Shown here piece by piece: positions 11,095-21,044 of a stretch of DNA of 64,000 nucleotides (positions within the stretch are counted from its first letter, which is position 1; the number at the start of each line of letters is the position of its first letter). The stretch is taken from NCBI RefSeq assembly GCF_026262505.1, contig NC_067206.1, forward strand, positions 19,799,319-19,863,318. Reading direction: 5' to 3'. The notes beneath the pieces were generated by a model. It was given only the letters and a program-made list of their open reading frames with translations, was not told the origin of the DNA and did no database searches. This DNA comes from Trichomonas vaginalis G3 (lineage: Eukaryota; Parabasalia; Trichomonadida; Trichomonadidae). The translations under genes were made by a program, and so were the position numbers.

Positions 11095-11624
11095 AATTTT
11101 TCAACAAAAAAAGTTATAAATTTACCACCCCCTAAAAATGTCATTATTTGGAAAATTAATTTCCTCTATAGAAGTATTTAGTTTTTTACGAAATATAGTT
11201 AAGATTGTTGCATGCTAAGTTCGGTCAACGATAGGAATTGAGTGGAAATTAATCGTCGAGGAAGTACGATTATGTAAAGTAAAAAAAATGTTGTGGGATT
11301 TTTAATATTATATATTATTTTATAATAAAATTTTTTTGAGTCATTTTAAGAAGCACATATAATTTTTTGAATTTAAAAATTAAAGTAGTGTCAAACGAAT
11401 TTATCACTTAATTTAATACTCAGATTTCTTAAAATTAATGAAAAAAGGTTTTCTGAGAACTTTTGAGAATGGTTTTCAAATTCCATTATTGAAAATATAT
11501 AGGTATTGTATGAAATTCAAACTCTATATTTATTAAAATTCTAAATTTTTAATAAAATAACTTTTCAGAGGAATATGATTTTGAATGGTTGATTAATAAG
11601 TATAAAAATGTCTACGATTTTAAG

Positions 11625-11935
11625 GAGGGAATTGTTCCTTATGAGGTATACATTATAACTATATACCTCATAAGGAACAATTCCCTCTTGATAGCTGGGA
11701 AACTTCTCTGAATAACTTATCATTTGGAGAAAGTTTCCCAGCTATCTATTAGAAACTAAAGGCTGTGAGGCACTAAATATAATCAGTGCCTCATAGCCTT
11801 TAGTTTCTTATTAAAAACGAGAAAACTTGTTCGAAATGATAAACAATTTCGAACAAGTTTTCTCATTTTAAGGAGGGAATTGTTCCTTATGAGGTATACA
11901 TCATAACTATATACCTCATAAGGAACAATTCCCTC
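11625..11935. repeat. Cluster of five long hairpins
   Basis: Five consecutive stem-loops fill this stretch: 11625-11687, 11691-11745, 11751-11808, 11819-11864 and 11873-11935. The first and fifth are nearly identical copies. Stems are about 18-27 bp and almost perfectly paired, with loops of 4-20 nt. Hairpins 1-3 are homologous, in the same order, to the cluster at 52947-53126. Stem sequences differ between the two loci while pairing is mostly kept. No coding potential is seen. It could be a cruciform-forming mobile element or a source of hairpin RNA. Confidence 0.7.
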
Positions 11936-12514
11936 TTGATATCCTGTATATTTTTGAATATATTTTTTTAATTAAAGTTCTCAAAAGTATTATCAAAAGT
12001 GATTTTTAAAAAATATCTCCAATTAATTAACTAATTAAAAGTATTATATTTTTAAAATTAAATAGTTTTTCAATTTTTTTGAAGGAATTGAGATACTTCC
12101 CACGACAATAAAATTGAGAGGTTTACATTATGACTGATCTTAGCATGCAACAAGATTTCTTCAATTTCATATAGATTTCATAAAGAATTTGAGACTTCCT
12201 ATCAACTGATGAGTAGGTTCTAACTAAAATGTTGTATTCTGCAATAATTAAACGACATTAATCAAAAGTTAAATCTATTAATGTTAATCATTTTGCAATT
12301 GCTAATATAATTGCAAAAATACTCATACAATGACATCTTTCTATGTCAGAAAATGGCAAATTATGAAGAGTATCTCAGTTGATAAATATTAAGGCTTCAA
12401 AGTTTAATATCTCCTCCAATATGCGTATTCCAGATTTTTATTATTGTACCTTACATCATTATTCTGAGTACTACATGTTTAATCTAAAAAGCTTAGTCGC
12501 TCTCTCAAAATTTG
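11936..12514. other. Intergenic DNA, nothing recognised
   Basis: AT-rich sequence without a supportable gene or repeat lies between the hairpin cluster and the repeat that flanks the Maverick. Confidence 0.4.
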
Positions 12515-12659
12515 CATAGTAGTATATGTGGAAGGGTTTAGTGACTTTTTTTGTAAACGTAAGAATTCTTACAATATTGAACGATTTTGTATCATTTTTT
12601 TTAACATATGAAGTAAAAAATGTATGATTCTTACGGTTTTTATTCTTACGTTTTTGAAT
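12515..12659. repeat. Repeat flanking Maverick 1 on the left
   Basis: This 145-bp sequence is repeated in inverted orientation at about 44301-44453 with few differences. It lies immediately outside the left terminal repeat of the Maverick and is therefore host or older-repeat DNA into which the element is integrated. Confidence 0.7.
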
Positions 12660-12842
12660 AAATCAAGATTTAAAAAATTTTCAAAATTGTAAGACATTTA
12701 CACTCAGCCCAAATGTAAATCATTAAAAAATAAACATTAATTTTAAAATAATTTATTTTTTATCTTTTATAAAAGAAGCTATATATATAGATGATGTCAG
12801 ATATTCCGCGATTAATTAAACATTGTTTAAATCCTGAATGGA
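12660..12842 (+). repeat. Left terminal inverted repeat of Maverick 1
   Basis: 183 bp are nearly identical to the reverse complement of 33470-33652. The repeat contains an ATATATATAG run followed by the start codon of a mini-ORF, so both ends of the element carry the same leader and the same first 17 codons. Confidence 0.9.
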
Positions 12843-12895
12843 TTAAACTTCAATTTAAAAATGAAGATTGTGAATTATTAAATGAATATGAATGA
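12791..12895 (+). CDS. TIR-embedded mini-ORF, left end
   Basis: This 34-residue frame begins MMSDIPRLIKHCLNPEW inside the terminal repeat and continues into unique DNA, ending at TGA 12893-12895. The same N-terminus is encoded at the right end (33521 downward) but with a different tail. The product is unknown. Expression is plausible because the start and its leader are conserved at both ends, but the evidence is only positional. Confidence 0.35.
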   Translation: MMSDIPRLIKHCLNPEWIKLQFKNEDCELLNEYE

Positions 12896-12945
12896 AAAAT
12901 AAACTTTAAAACTAATGATTGAGTTCAACATTGAACTTTAAGAAA

Positions 12946-13314
12946 CTAATGATTATTTGAATTTATGAAATCAATTATTTGATTCATTCTTTCTTCAATA
13001 ATTTCTATTCTTTTTGTTAAATCATCTATTTTCATTAATGAGGTGATTCTTGATTGAGGAATAGATTTCAAACTAACCACTCCTTTTATTTTTGAAATTT
13101 TGAATCCATCAACTTTAAACATTTTATTCAATTTACACGTTGTCAATTCTTCAAATAATTTTTTATTATTAGCATAATAGTCATTAAATTCTTCAACAGA
13201 TGAAAAAATTTTTATTTCAGTAATTGGTTTAACAATGTTTATTTTTTGTTTAACATTTTCACTTTCATTTATTTCTTCCTCCTCTGTTTCATTTATTTTT
13301 AAAATCGGTTTCAT
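12946..13314 (-). CDS. Maverick hypothetical protein, 122 aa
   Basis: The N-terminal third is acidic (Glu-rich), followed by a compact basic region (FKVDGFKISKIKG, residues about 67-79) and a C-terminal helix that could form a coiled coil (LTKRIEIIEERMNQIIDFI). No family is recognised. The start is supported by the Maverick leader on the minus strand: TTTTAT, then 10 nt (TTAATGATAA), then ATG. It diverges from the gene at 13381 with a 66-bp gap, so the two probably share a promoter region. Confidence 0.7.
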   Translation of the reverse strand: MKPILKINETEEEEINESENVKQKINIVKPITEIKIFSSVEEFNDYYANNKKLFEELTTCKLNKMFKVDGFKISKIKGVVSLKSIPQSRITSLMKIDDLTKRIEIIEERMNQIIDFINSNNH

Positions 13315-13380
13315 TTATCATTAAATAAAAGTTAGAATATAAGTGATGAAATATATTTTTTAATTAATATTAAATCAGAA

Positions 13381-13617
13381 ATGGCGGCAGGATTCTTTAA
13401 AAAAATATGGGATGGAATTAAGAAAGCTGCGGGTTGGGTTTATAAAAAGATTATTAAACCCGTTGCAAACTTTTTGGCACCAGTAGCGAAAACGGCAGGA
13501 ACTATCATAGGTGGAGTATTAGGTACTAAAGCAGGTAATCCGGCGATGGGAGCACAAGCAGGTAACGCAATTGGTGGAATAGCTGAAGGAATACTTAATA
13601 AAATAGGAGGTAGATAG
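13381..13617 (+). CDS. Small amphipathic/glycine-rich virion-type peptide, 78 aa
   Basis: The first 28 residues form a basic amphipathic helix (FFKKIWDGIKKAAGWVYKKI). The rest is Gly/Ala-rich and hydrophobic (GTIIGGVLGTKAG). Mavericks and adenoviruses carry small basic, membrane-active minor virion proteins of this general type, and a role in membrane disruption or DNA condensation inside the particle is inferred from composition alone. It starts MAAG(F/I)FKK like its convergent neighbour at 13642-13857, so the two are probably duplicates that diverged. Confidence 0.65.
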   Translation: MAAGFFKKIWDGIKKAAGWVYKKIIKPVANFLAPVAKTAGTIIGGVLGTKAGNPAMGAQAGNAIGGIAEGILNKIGGR

Positions 13618-13641
13618 TGGAAAAATAAATAAATATTATTT

Positions 13642-13857
13642 TTATCTTAGTATTGGTTGTAGTCTTTGATAAACTTTTTCTCCTTTATTTAAAATTTCTC
13701 TTATTGGGGCAGCTTTTGGTGTTATTGATTCAGCAACGTCACTAATTGCTTCTTTATTCTTAAATATCCAATTTGCCCCCTTCTTCAATGTTTCCCAAAC
13801 TTTACTCGCTCCTCTTTTTACTCTATCCCACAGTTTCTTAAATATACCTGCAGCCAT
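13642..13857 (-). CDS. Small amphipathic virion-type peptide, 71 aa
   Basis: The N-terminus MAAGIFKKLWDRVKRG parallels that of the 78-residue protein at 13381-13617 on the other strand. The remainder is a basic helical peptide ending KVYQRLQPILR, without the glycine-rich tail. A minor virion component is inferred. It converges with its relative (24 bp between stops) and diverges from the capsid gene at 13927 with a 69-bp gap. Confidence 0.6.
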   Translation of the reverse strand: MAAGIFKKLWDRVKRGASKVWETLKKGANWIFKNKEAISDVAESITPKAAPIREILNKGEKVYQRLQPILR

Positions 13858-13926
13858 AGTTGATTATTTCATTAAAATTAAAAATTCATTTTCATCTTTT
13901 AATTTTGATTTTTTATTTATTAATAA

Positions 13927-16900
13927 ATGACGACTAACTATTTGGTGCCAAACACTAAACCAATTAATGGAAATGTATTTCATTCATTCGAAAAGATAAA
14001 TGAAATATTCGCAAAGAATGACGGTAGAAGATATTATAGAGAACTTGAAAGTTCATGCTATGACTCTGATGCTCCATATTTTGATGATAAACAAACTCAT
14101 TTAAGAATTACAAATCCGGCTCATGATGTGAACCAATTAGGTGACACATATATTAAACGCAAAGTTAAAGCAACTCTAGTTTCAAATAAAGCTTTCACAT
14201 GTGATGCCGCTTTTAAATGCATGCGTTTATTCGTTGGTTACAAATCATCAAATCAAAGCATTAAACAATTAGAAGTAGAAACCGAAAGAGGTGATGCAGG
14301 TTATCTTCAGATGGATTGCGCCCGTGAATCTTTTGCATTTGCAACATATAAACCAAAATCAGAAAGGAAAGTTAAAAAGTTTGTTCATTCGTTATATAAT
14401 AATGTTCAAAAATATGATAACTCAGTATGTGGTAAATATATTGACCCTTCAGAAGTTTTCAAGAACGCAAATAAAGAAGTTGATATCACTTTTGATATGA
14501 TTATTCCGGTAAATGATTTGTTAGCATTTCAGGCGTTCGATGATTATAGATCCGTATTTTTCCCAAGTGAGGGGGGTATCTCCAATCCCAGCCCTATCGT
14601 CCTCCCAGTGTCAGTTTTCAATATAAAATCCAAATTTTTTTTGAAAATAAAAATATCGAGAAATTTTTCTGATTTTTTTTCTTTGATTTCAATAATTCAA
14701 AATAAATTTGGGAGTAAAAAGACACTATTTAATGAAATTCATATGAGTGAATGTGGATAAATACTCTCAAAACATACAATTTATCTATTTTTTCTTTATA
14801 TTATCAACTAATTAGTGATAATTTTTTTTGAATCAGATTTTTTTTTCATTAAAAACATAATATATAACACAACAATGATGCACACATACGTATCTACACA
14901 TCAAAATATAAAGCTTGTTTTGGTCTGGGCATCCCAACCCAAAATTCTTTAAAAATTGAATAAAATTGAATACTTGGGGCTGGGATACCCATCCCAAAAC
15001 CGAATTGAATTTTTTGAATTAAAGAATATATTTATGTATTTATAATATACATGTGATGTCTATAAAAAATACTAAATTCTAAAAAAAATTCAATTTATTC
15101 AAAACGTATACTAAGTGATCACTTCATTAGTAGGATCAGCAATCCTACTAAATGGTGAGAACGCCACTAACTAAAAAGGGAGTCCTTGGAGCTCTTGATC
15201 TCTTGTCAGTAGAGTTCATAATGAGGCATGGCATCTACTGATTAGAGATCAGAGCAATCCTACCTTACATTCAGGAGCTACAAAGCTCCTAATCGTTACG
15301 AGAGGGAGCCTTGGAGCTCCTGAAGCTCATCAGCAGAGGCTATTTACCATTTGGGCCTCTTCTGATGAAAGATGCGAAACACGTCTACGAACCAGGAGCT
15401 TCAAAGCTTCTAATCCTTACTAAAGGGAGCTTTGAGCTCCTGAGTCTCCATCAACAGAGTCCCAGATGGTAAATGTCCTTTGCTGATGAAAGATGCGAAA
15501 CATCTACGAACCAGGAGCTCCAAAGCTCCTAATCCTTACGAAAGGGAGCTTTGGAGCTCCTGAAACTCCTTTTACTATAAAATAGGACAGTTTTCTTCTG
15601 AGGTTCTCATCAAATCTAAGACTTCAGAAGAAAGCTGTCCTATCAATGTATACTTACACTCTCATGGACTACAAGTGTACAATTTTAAGGCAGAGATTAT
15701 CCGAGGCCTCTCATCAAATGAGGGACCTCGGATAATCTCTACCTTAAGTAGTCAAATAACTTTTCTCACTATTTAGGAACAAAAGAACAAGAGTTGGAGT
15801 ACTTTAAGGCAAGATTCTTCCGAAATCTCTCATCGAATGAGAGACTTCGGAAGGACCTTGCCAAATCCTTGAACGCCAATATCCTTGGAACTGAGCTAGA
15901 ACCAGGGAGAAGTAGCATACTATAGAGCACGATGGTAATCTCGGAAATGCTTATATCGCCCCAAGCACAATATTTAAGAAGTCTAACTCATATATACAAG
16001 AAGTCAGGCTGAATAGATATTGTGCATATGGTTTGCAGAACTCTCATGATATTTAAAATTCATGTTATCCCAAAAAGGTGACACTTTGGGTGTATCGTCC
16101 ATCCCAGGGATGCAAAAATCACATCACCTTGGATCTATATCGATGATTATCCTAAATCATTTGGTGATATCATTCTTAAATATTATGTTTTCAGGGATAC
16201 TTTAGTATTTTGTCAGGTTGACCCGTTAAGAGTTGCTGATTTACAAAATTACGTTTATGAAAAGATAACTGATGAAAATTATGAAAAGATTATGAATCAT
16301 GTTTATAAATATGATCGCAAATTCCAACAAATCGGACTTTCTGCCAAATTAATTACAAGCTTAGCCGCTACATCTGCTGACGCAACAGTTGATGACGTTA
16401 TTATTTCATGCACAAAGATGGAAGTTTTAGAGGATAAATGCATTACACCAGGATACGGTTTAATTGAAGAATCAGTTAAAGCAATACCACGTTTATTTAG
16501 TAAGGAAGATCCATTCATGATTCCAGCTCAACATATTGACGTTCGTTCACTAAATGGAGGTTGCATCACTCCTGAAGGTATTAGCTCAGATTTCTCATAC
16601 GCTCTTCATAATGTTACAGATGTTGTGTTAGCATTTCCGAAGAATGCAATGCAAAGAACAGTTTTAGAAAATCAATGCTTCGAGGTCTTCAGGTCACTAT
16701 AGATTCCAGAAACTTCCCCGATCAAGCGATGACCACAGTGGGTGACATATTCTTTACACGTATGCTTCAAGCTTCTGATTTAGATGGAGTGAATGAATGC
16801 ACGGAAGAATACGAGGACTCATTAACTAGACCACTGAATGATGATGATGGCACACCATTAGCTAGAACATGGAAAGACCAAACTTCATTCTTATGCACTA

Positions 16901-17169
16901 TTCCAGTTCAACGTGATGGAGCGGGTATATTCTTTGATGGATTAGAAACTTTCAACTCACAAGTTACAGTACAAGTGAAAGCTTATCCAATCATTCAGGG
17001 TGAAAATGACACTTACTGTTCAAAGGTGACAAATCCTCCTCAGGTTTGGTTTACTAGGACTACATATTGGACATGGACACCGGATGAAGGTTTGAAATAT
17101 CATCCAACAGGTACACCACCGCAGTATAGAAGTTCATATGATGAAATATTGATGAATAGAAATGTTTAA
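13927..17169 (+). pseudogene. Major capsid protein gene, split by an insertion and frameshifted
   Basis: The frame starting at 13927 runs to the insertion at 14545 and resumes exactly in phase after the insertion and its 8-bp target duplication (from 16148). The resumed codons read PKSFGDIILKYY and continue through CQVDPLRVADLQ. A second lesion is a one-base frameshift at about 16680-16700. Beyond it the last 155 residues continue in another frame (SRNFPDQAMTT... to EILMNRNV, stop 17167-17169). Without the lesions the product would be about 545 residues, the usual size of a Maverick double jelly-roll capsid protein. Its place directly upstream of the packaging ATPase, and the pattern of short beta-like segments, support the call. 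The leader TTTTTAT plus 10 nt precedes the ATG. Confidence 0.72.
14545..16139. mobile_element. 1595-bp non-autonomous element inserted in the capsid gene
   Basis: The insertion is flanked by an 8-bp direct duplication, TCGATGAT (14537-14544 and 16140-16147). It has short terminal inverted repeats TATAGATCC/GGATCTATA (14545-14553 and 16131-16139). Removing it together with one TCGATGAT copy restores the capsid reading frame exactly, which fixes the ends. An 8-bp duplication is typical of hAT-type transposons. No transposase is encoded. The interior is rich in hairpins: repeated GGAGCTC/GAGCTCC units at 15170-15560, a stem-loop near 15583-15645, and two long stem-loops around 15690-15752 and 15810-15865. 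Confidence 0.85.
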
Positions 17170-17193
17170 AATTATAAATTTATTTTTGATTAA

Positions 17194-18021
17194 ATGGATT
17201 TAAATTCATCCACCCCTTATGAAGAATTAGCAGGAGTATATAATACATACGTAGATGATATGATTAATGAAGCATTGAGTGATAATAGAAATGCTCTATC
17301 TAAGGAAAAATTAATGAAAATTCCATATTCTGAATGTTACTTAAATTCAATCACTGCAGCAATTGGTAAACAAAATAAAGGTAAAACATTAACGATATTA
17401 AAACAAATTATCATTATTGCTAACACTTCCCCCCATTCACATGTGTTAATTTATATCAACCGTTCAGGTTCACCTTCAGATGATACATTTGAATCTTTAA
17501 AGCATTTAATCAAAATTCCAATTATTTATTTATCACAAGAAGAAGCAGAAGATTATTTAAAAAACTTTTTAATGTATAAAGAATTATATAATACAATCAA
17601 GAAGCAAGGATTAGAGGATAAAATTATTGATAAACAACGGGATGAATTATTTGAAACACTTTCTATTTCAAATTTTGATAGAGAATTTTTGCATTCAATC
17701 ATTTTTCTAGATGATGCAGTGAAATCAAAACTAATAACAAATGAGAAATCATATTTTAATCAGTTATTAACTCAATGTCGACACATTCAGTGTTCATTCT
17801 TTATGGCTGTTCAATATTTCAAAGCATTAAGCACAAACATTAAATCAAATCTATCAACACTTTTCATTTTCAGTGGGTTTAGTCGTCAACAGTTGAACGT
17901 TATGCTTTATCAAGTGAATTTACCAATGAGCATTAATGAACTTTACACACAATATTAGCAATTAGGTGAACATGGAAAAATAATAGTTGATTTAAATAAA
18001 GGAGGTGTTAAATTTGATTAA
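17194..18021 (+). pseudogene. Packaging ATPase (FtsK/HerA-like) with a late nonsense codon
   Basis: The Walker A motif is GKQNKGKT (residues 58-65) and Walker B is IIFLDD (169-174). Both are in the arrangement of the A32-type genome-packaging ATPases of Mavericks, virophages and large DNA viruses, which pump DNA into capsids. A TAG at 17956-17958 interrupts the frame. The following 20 codons continue in the same frame (QLGEHGKII... VKFD) to TAA at 18019-18021, so the natural C-terminus appears to be 21 codons further. The gene follows the capsid gene by 24 bp. With the stop, the last strand and helix of the ATPase core are lost. Read-through or a sequencing error cannot be excluded. Confidence 0.8.
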
Positions 18022-18061
18022 CTTTTTATAATTAATTTTTATTTTTTATTTATAATTAAAC

Positions 18062-18961
18062 ATGACAGAAATAGCAAATCTTCTACAGGTTCCATTAAAA
18101 CAAGGGACAAACAAAAGGGGTGCATATAATAGAACTATGAAAGTTCCTGATGGAATGAAAGAATTAGTTCATATTGTTGCTGGTCTTCAAAAAGATGTTA
18201 AACAAATGAGAAACGTTTTAACATTACCAGAAGCTCAAGCATATGCCAAACGTCAAGGTCCAAATTGGGAAGCACACGAAGCAGACATTACGGGTCCAAA
18301 TGGAAAACCTGATGGTATAAATGAAGTTTTCATTACTGATGGTCAAGGTAATATTAAAGTCATAAATGGTTATAAATTAACTATATCCGATTATCCTAAA
18401 CGTAAAGCATATAATGAACGTTATCCTATGCAATTTGATGAAAATGGAAAAGCTGTTAAACAATACATTGGAGAAGGTGAAAATGGTCCAATTAATTCAT
18501 ACCGTCATAATCCATATTCTTATTTCAATGAAGAATTAAATGCTATTGAAGAGGGACCAGATGGATTACCACGATATTCTAACCAGTTTGATGGTCAATA
18601 TGCAAATATTAGACCTGAAATTTCAGCTAAGAAATTCTTTAAAGTTGCTTTATTCGATCCAGTTTTCGCAAATGTTAAAGATGAACTTAAACAGCAATTC
18701 CAACCAATTATAGTAGCAAGAATTGCATCAGGTGCTTTATCTCAAGCATTCAAAGATTTAATTAAGAAACCATTATATCAGCAACGAGGTTTAACTTATG
18801 ATTTAGTTAAGGAATCAGATAAAAGAAAATTTGAGAAATCAGATGATTATAAGAATGCAATTAATGAATATATTCGGTCTATTAATTTCGATGAAACAGC
18901 TAAAAATCAACTTCATGAACAAATACAGGGAATAATAGATTCAAAAGTTCCAGCAAAATAA
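18062..18961 (+). CDS. Maverick hypothetical protein, 299 aa, probable virion component
   Basis: The frame is intact. The N-terminus is short and basic, the middle contains a Gly/Pro/Asn-rich segment with many acidic-tyrosine motifs ([18 protein letters not shown], then [13 protein letters not shown]), and the C-terminal third is helical and charged. No family is recognised. Its location between the packaging ATPase and further structural genes suggests a virion role. The start is supported by the Maverick leader TTTTTAT with 12 nt to the ATG. Confidence 0.7.
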   Translation: MTEIANLLQVPLKQGTNKRGAYNRTMKVPDGMKELVHIVAGLQKDVKQMRNVLTLPEAQAYAKRQGPNWEAHEADITGPNGKPDGINEVFITDGQGNIKVINGYKLTISDYPKRKAYNERYPMQFDENGKAVKQYIGEGENGPINSYRHNPYSYFNEELNAIEEGPDGLPRYSNQFDGQYANIRPEISAKKFFKVALFDPVFANVKDELKQQFQPIIVARIASGALSQAFKDLIKKPLYQQRGLTYDLVKESDKRKFEKSDDYKNAINEYIRSINFDETAKNQLHEQIQGIIDSKVPAK

Positions 18962-18992
18962 AAGTTTAAATATATTTTTTATTCGATTATAA

Positions 18993-19193
18993 ATGAGAAG
19001 ACGTTTCACTAGTCAAAAGAACACTAACACAAAAGCAGAGATTACGGTTGGTTATAACGTAAATGATGATAAATCACGAATTATTCAAAATGTTAAAGTT
19101 AATGTTAGCCCTGAATTAACAAGGTCAGCAACTCAACCAAATTTATTAACTCGTGACTTACCGAAGAATGAGGAGAATGAAGAAAAACCATGA
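18993..19193 (+). CDS. Maverick hypothetical protein, 66 aa
   Basis: A short basic N-terminus (MRRRFTSQK) is followed by a polar chain ending in an acidic tail (EENEEKP). No family is recognised. The leader TTTTTAT plus 10 nt stands before the ATG, 31 bp after the previous gene. Its 3' end overlaps the next frame by 26 nt in a different phase. Confidence 0.6.
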   Translation: MRRRFTSQKNTNTKAEITVGYNVNDDKSRIIQNVKVNVSPELTRSATQPNLLTRDLPKNEENEEKP

Positions 19194-19665
19194 GAATGGA
19201 GACCCAATCATTTTATCTGAACCCGGTAAAGAACCTGTTGAAATTCCCACTTATCCAACATACCCCCCACCTCTTTCATCAAACATCGAGAACCCATATA
19301 AAATAGACATTAATTCTGAATTAATGAAAATTTACCGTGATATAATAACTGATAATTATGATTCAATAATAAATTTAATTGACCAATCCGGTTTAATTAT
19401 TTTACCTTATGAATCATTAATTCACATTATCGCCATTCTTTGTGATGTTCAAGATTCAGACGTTAAGATTCAATTTTTCATAGATGATGAGGTTTCATGC
19501 TGTGGAACAGTTGCAAAAATAAATCCTATAAAGGATATTAGCACAATTAAGATATCAAAGAATGGAACAACAACTGAACTTCATTTAACATATAATAATA
19601 TTTATAATAAAATAGTTGATGAATATAAAATATCACTTGAAAAATTCTTTGTTAAGGCTATTTAA
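19168..19665 (+). CDS. Maverick hypothetical protein, about 165 aa
   Basis: The first ATG in frame is at 19168, inside the preceding gene. A second lies at 19177. The N-terminal 40 residues are proline-rich (PTYPTYPPPLSS), followed by a compact predicted alpha/beta region (LIILPYESLIHIIAILCDVQDSDVKIQFFIDDE). No family is recognised. It lacks the T-run leader and overlaps the upstream gene, so it is probably translated from a shared transcript. It converges with the minor capsid remnant, whose stop overlaps by 4 nt. Confidence 0.6.
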   Translation: MRRMKKNHENGDPIILSEPGKEPVEIPTYPTYPPPLSSNIENPYKIDINSELMKIYRDIITDNYDSIINLIDQSGLIILPYESLIHIIAILCDVQDSDVKIQFFIDDEVSCCGTVAKINPIKDISTIKISKNGTTTELHLTYNNIYNKIVDEYKISLEKFFVKAI

Positions 19666-20144
19666 TATTCAAGCATTAACATTATCGAATAATAATCCTT
19701 TGAATCATAATCAATAATAATTGACCTTTCACCAGTTTCTATCGTTTGTTTTATTTCTTTTTGTTCCCCACTATCCGGATCGGTCATTGTAATTGTTTTT
19801 GTTATAGTATCAGCTTTATCTTTAACTTCAATCTTTTTTCCATCGGAATATTTAAACCAAAATTCCAAAAATTCGATATTGTCAATCTGTTCATATTTTA
19901 ATCTATCAATTACATTTTTAATACCATCTGAAAATCTTATGAAATGGTCATTATATGGGTTTGATTGAACTAAATTTGAATGAAGTGAAATATAACCTGT
20001 TGATATGAATATGACATTGACTCATATTTTCTGAAAACACTAAAATTTTATAACATGAATGAATTTCTTATTCGTTGAATTTATGAATTCTTGAGGTAAT
20101 CTTATTCTAGTTTTATTTATCACTGGAAAATAACGCTTTACCAT
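19662..20144 (-). pseudogene. Minor capsid protein remnant
   Basis: The C-terminal part (from about 20020 down to 19662) is open and matches the intact minor capsid protein of element 2 (59363-60210) in pattern: VIFISTGYISLHSNL here versus AIIVHASFSGAQNSFL there, then LEFWFKYSDGKKIEV versus FQVWFTTDGRKRIV, ending in a hydrophobic YYSIMLMLEY versus FYLELSLIYNY. The N-terminus is a separate 34-codon frame starting at ATG 20144 (MVKRYFPVINKTRIR) that ends at TAG 20040-20042. The central region is missing compared with the roughly 280 residues of element 2. The start lies only 19 bp from the divergent ATG at 20164. Confidence 0.6.
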
Positions 20145-20163
20145 ATTTTTAATCGTAATAAAA

Positions 20164-20874
20164 ATGTCAATTATCAATATTATTTCGAATAATAGTTGTG
20201 AATTAAATTTAACAGTTAGCGGAATTTATAATGTTACTCTCGTTTCTGTGAGTGGTAAATTTAATCCCATTCTTTTTAGACCCTTCAGATTATATATCAT
20301 TTATTAAAGATGACCATTGAAAAAACGTATGATATGTATATAAATAATGTGATAGCGAAATGGGATATTAACACGATTTTAAGTTATTTAAATGAATCAT
20401 TTATCGTATGGTATGAAGAAAATTTTAAATCAAAACCTGATAAACTTTTGAACTTGATGAAATAAATAACCTTATTAAATTTCCGCTGAAAATTAAATTT
20501 GTACTCCTCATCTTCGTTCATTGTTGGGATATTAAATTTTGAAAAAGATGTTGGGGATGTTTTGTATTCTGACACCGGTTCCAATTTCATTTTAATCAAA
20601 TGTGATAAAGTTAATACCCCAATGAGATTTTCACATCAAACATTAGACCCTAACTCTTACCCATCAATACAAAACATTTTATCCATCAACTTAAACACAT
20701 TTTCTTTATCATATCCGTTTCAATTATCCGGGAATTCATTTATTCTTCATTCAAAAGATTTATCAAATATTAAATTTAGAATAACTGACGCTATTTGATT
20801 GTGATTTAGAATTTATGAATGAAATATTATGGCAATTTCAAATAGAAAAAATAGCTGATGAGATAACGGATTAA
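20164..20874 (+). pseudogene. Broken Maverick structural gene(s)
   Basis: Several short frames in this stretch look like pieces of virion genes. One is a 47-codon start (20164-20307, MSIINIISNNS...) with a good TTTTTAA plus 11-nt leader. A second is a 51-codon frame at 20310-20465. A third is a stop-to-stop segment at 20490-20798 ending NIKFRITDAI, whose sense seems to continue in another phase to TAA 20872-20874 (DCDLEFMNEILWQF...). Taken together it is most simply one gene, or two overlapping genes, destroyed by frameshifts and stops. The 51-codon frame could be an independent small gene. Confidence 0.4.
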
Positions 20875-20894
20875 ATATTTTTAAATCATAATAA

Positions 20895-21044
20895 ATGATT
20901 AAACAACAGCAACCACAGCAACTTAAGGCACAAAGCACCAGGTCCTTCAGACCATTACATACGCCATATATGCATATAATTCAAAGACGGCAGAACAAAC
21001 ACAAAGTTGAAATATGGAGATTTGGAGATAGTATTGAAAAATGA
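20895..21044 (+). CDS. Small basic Maverick protein, 49 aa
   Basis: The frame starts MIKQQQPQQLKAQSTR and ends at TGA 21042-21044, overlapping the start codon of the fibre gene as ATGA. It is Gln/Arg-rich, basic and of unknown function. The leader TTTTTAA plus 10 nt precedes its ATG. Since the fibre has no leader of its own, this short frame may serve as the first cistron of a two-gene transcript. Confidence 0.55.
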   Translation: MIKQQQPQQLKAQSTRSFRPLHTPYMHIIQRRQNKHKVEIWRFGDSIEK

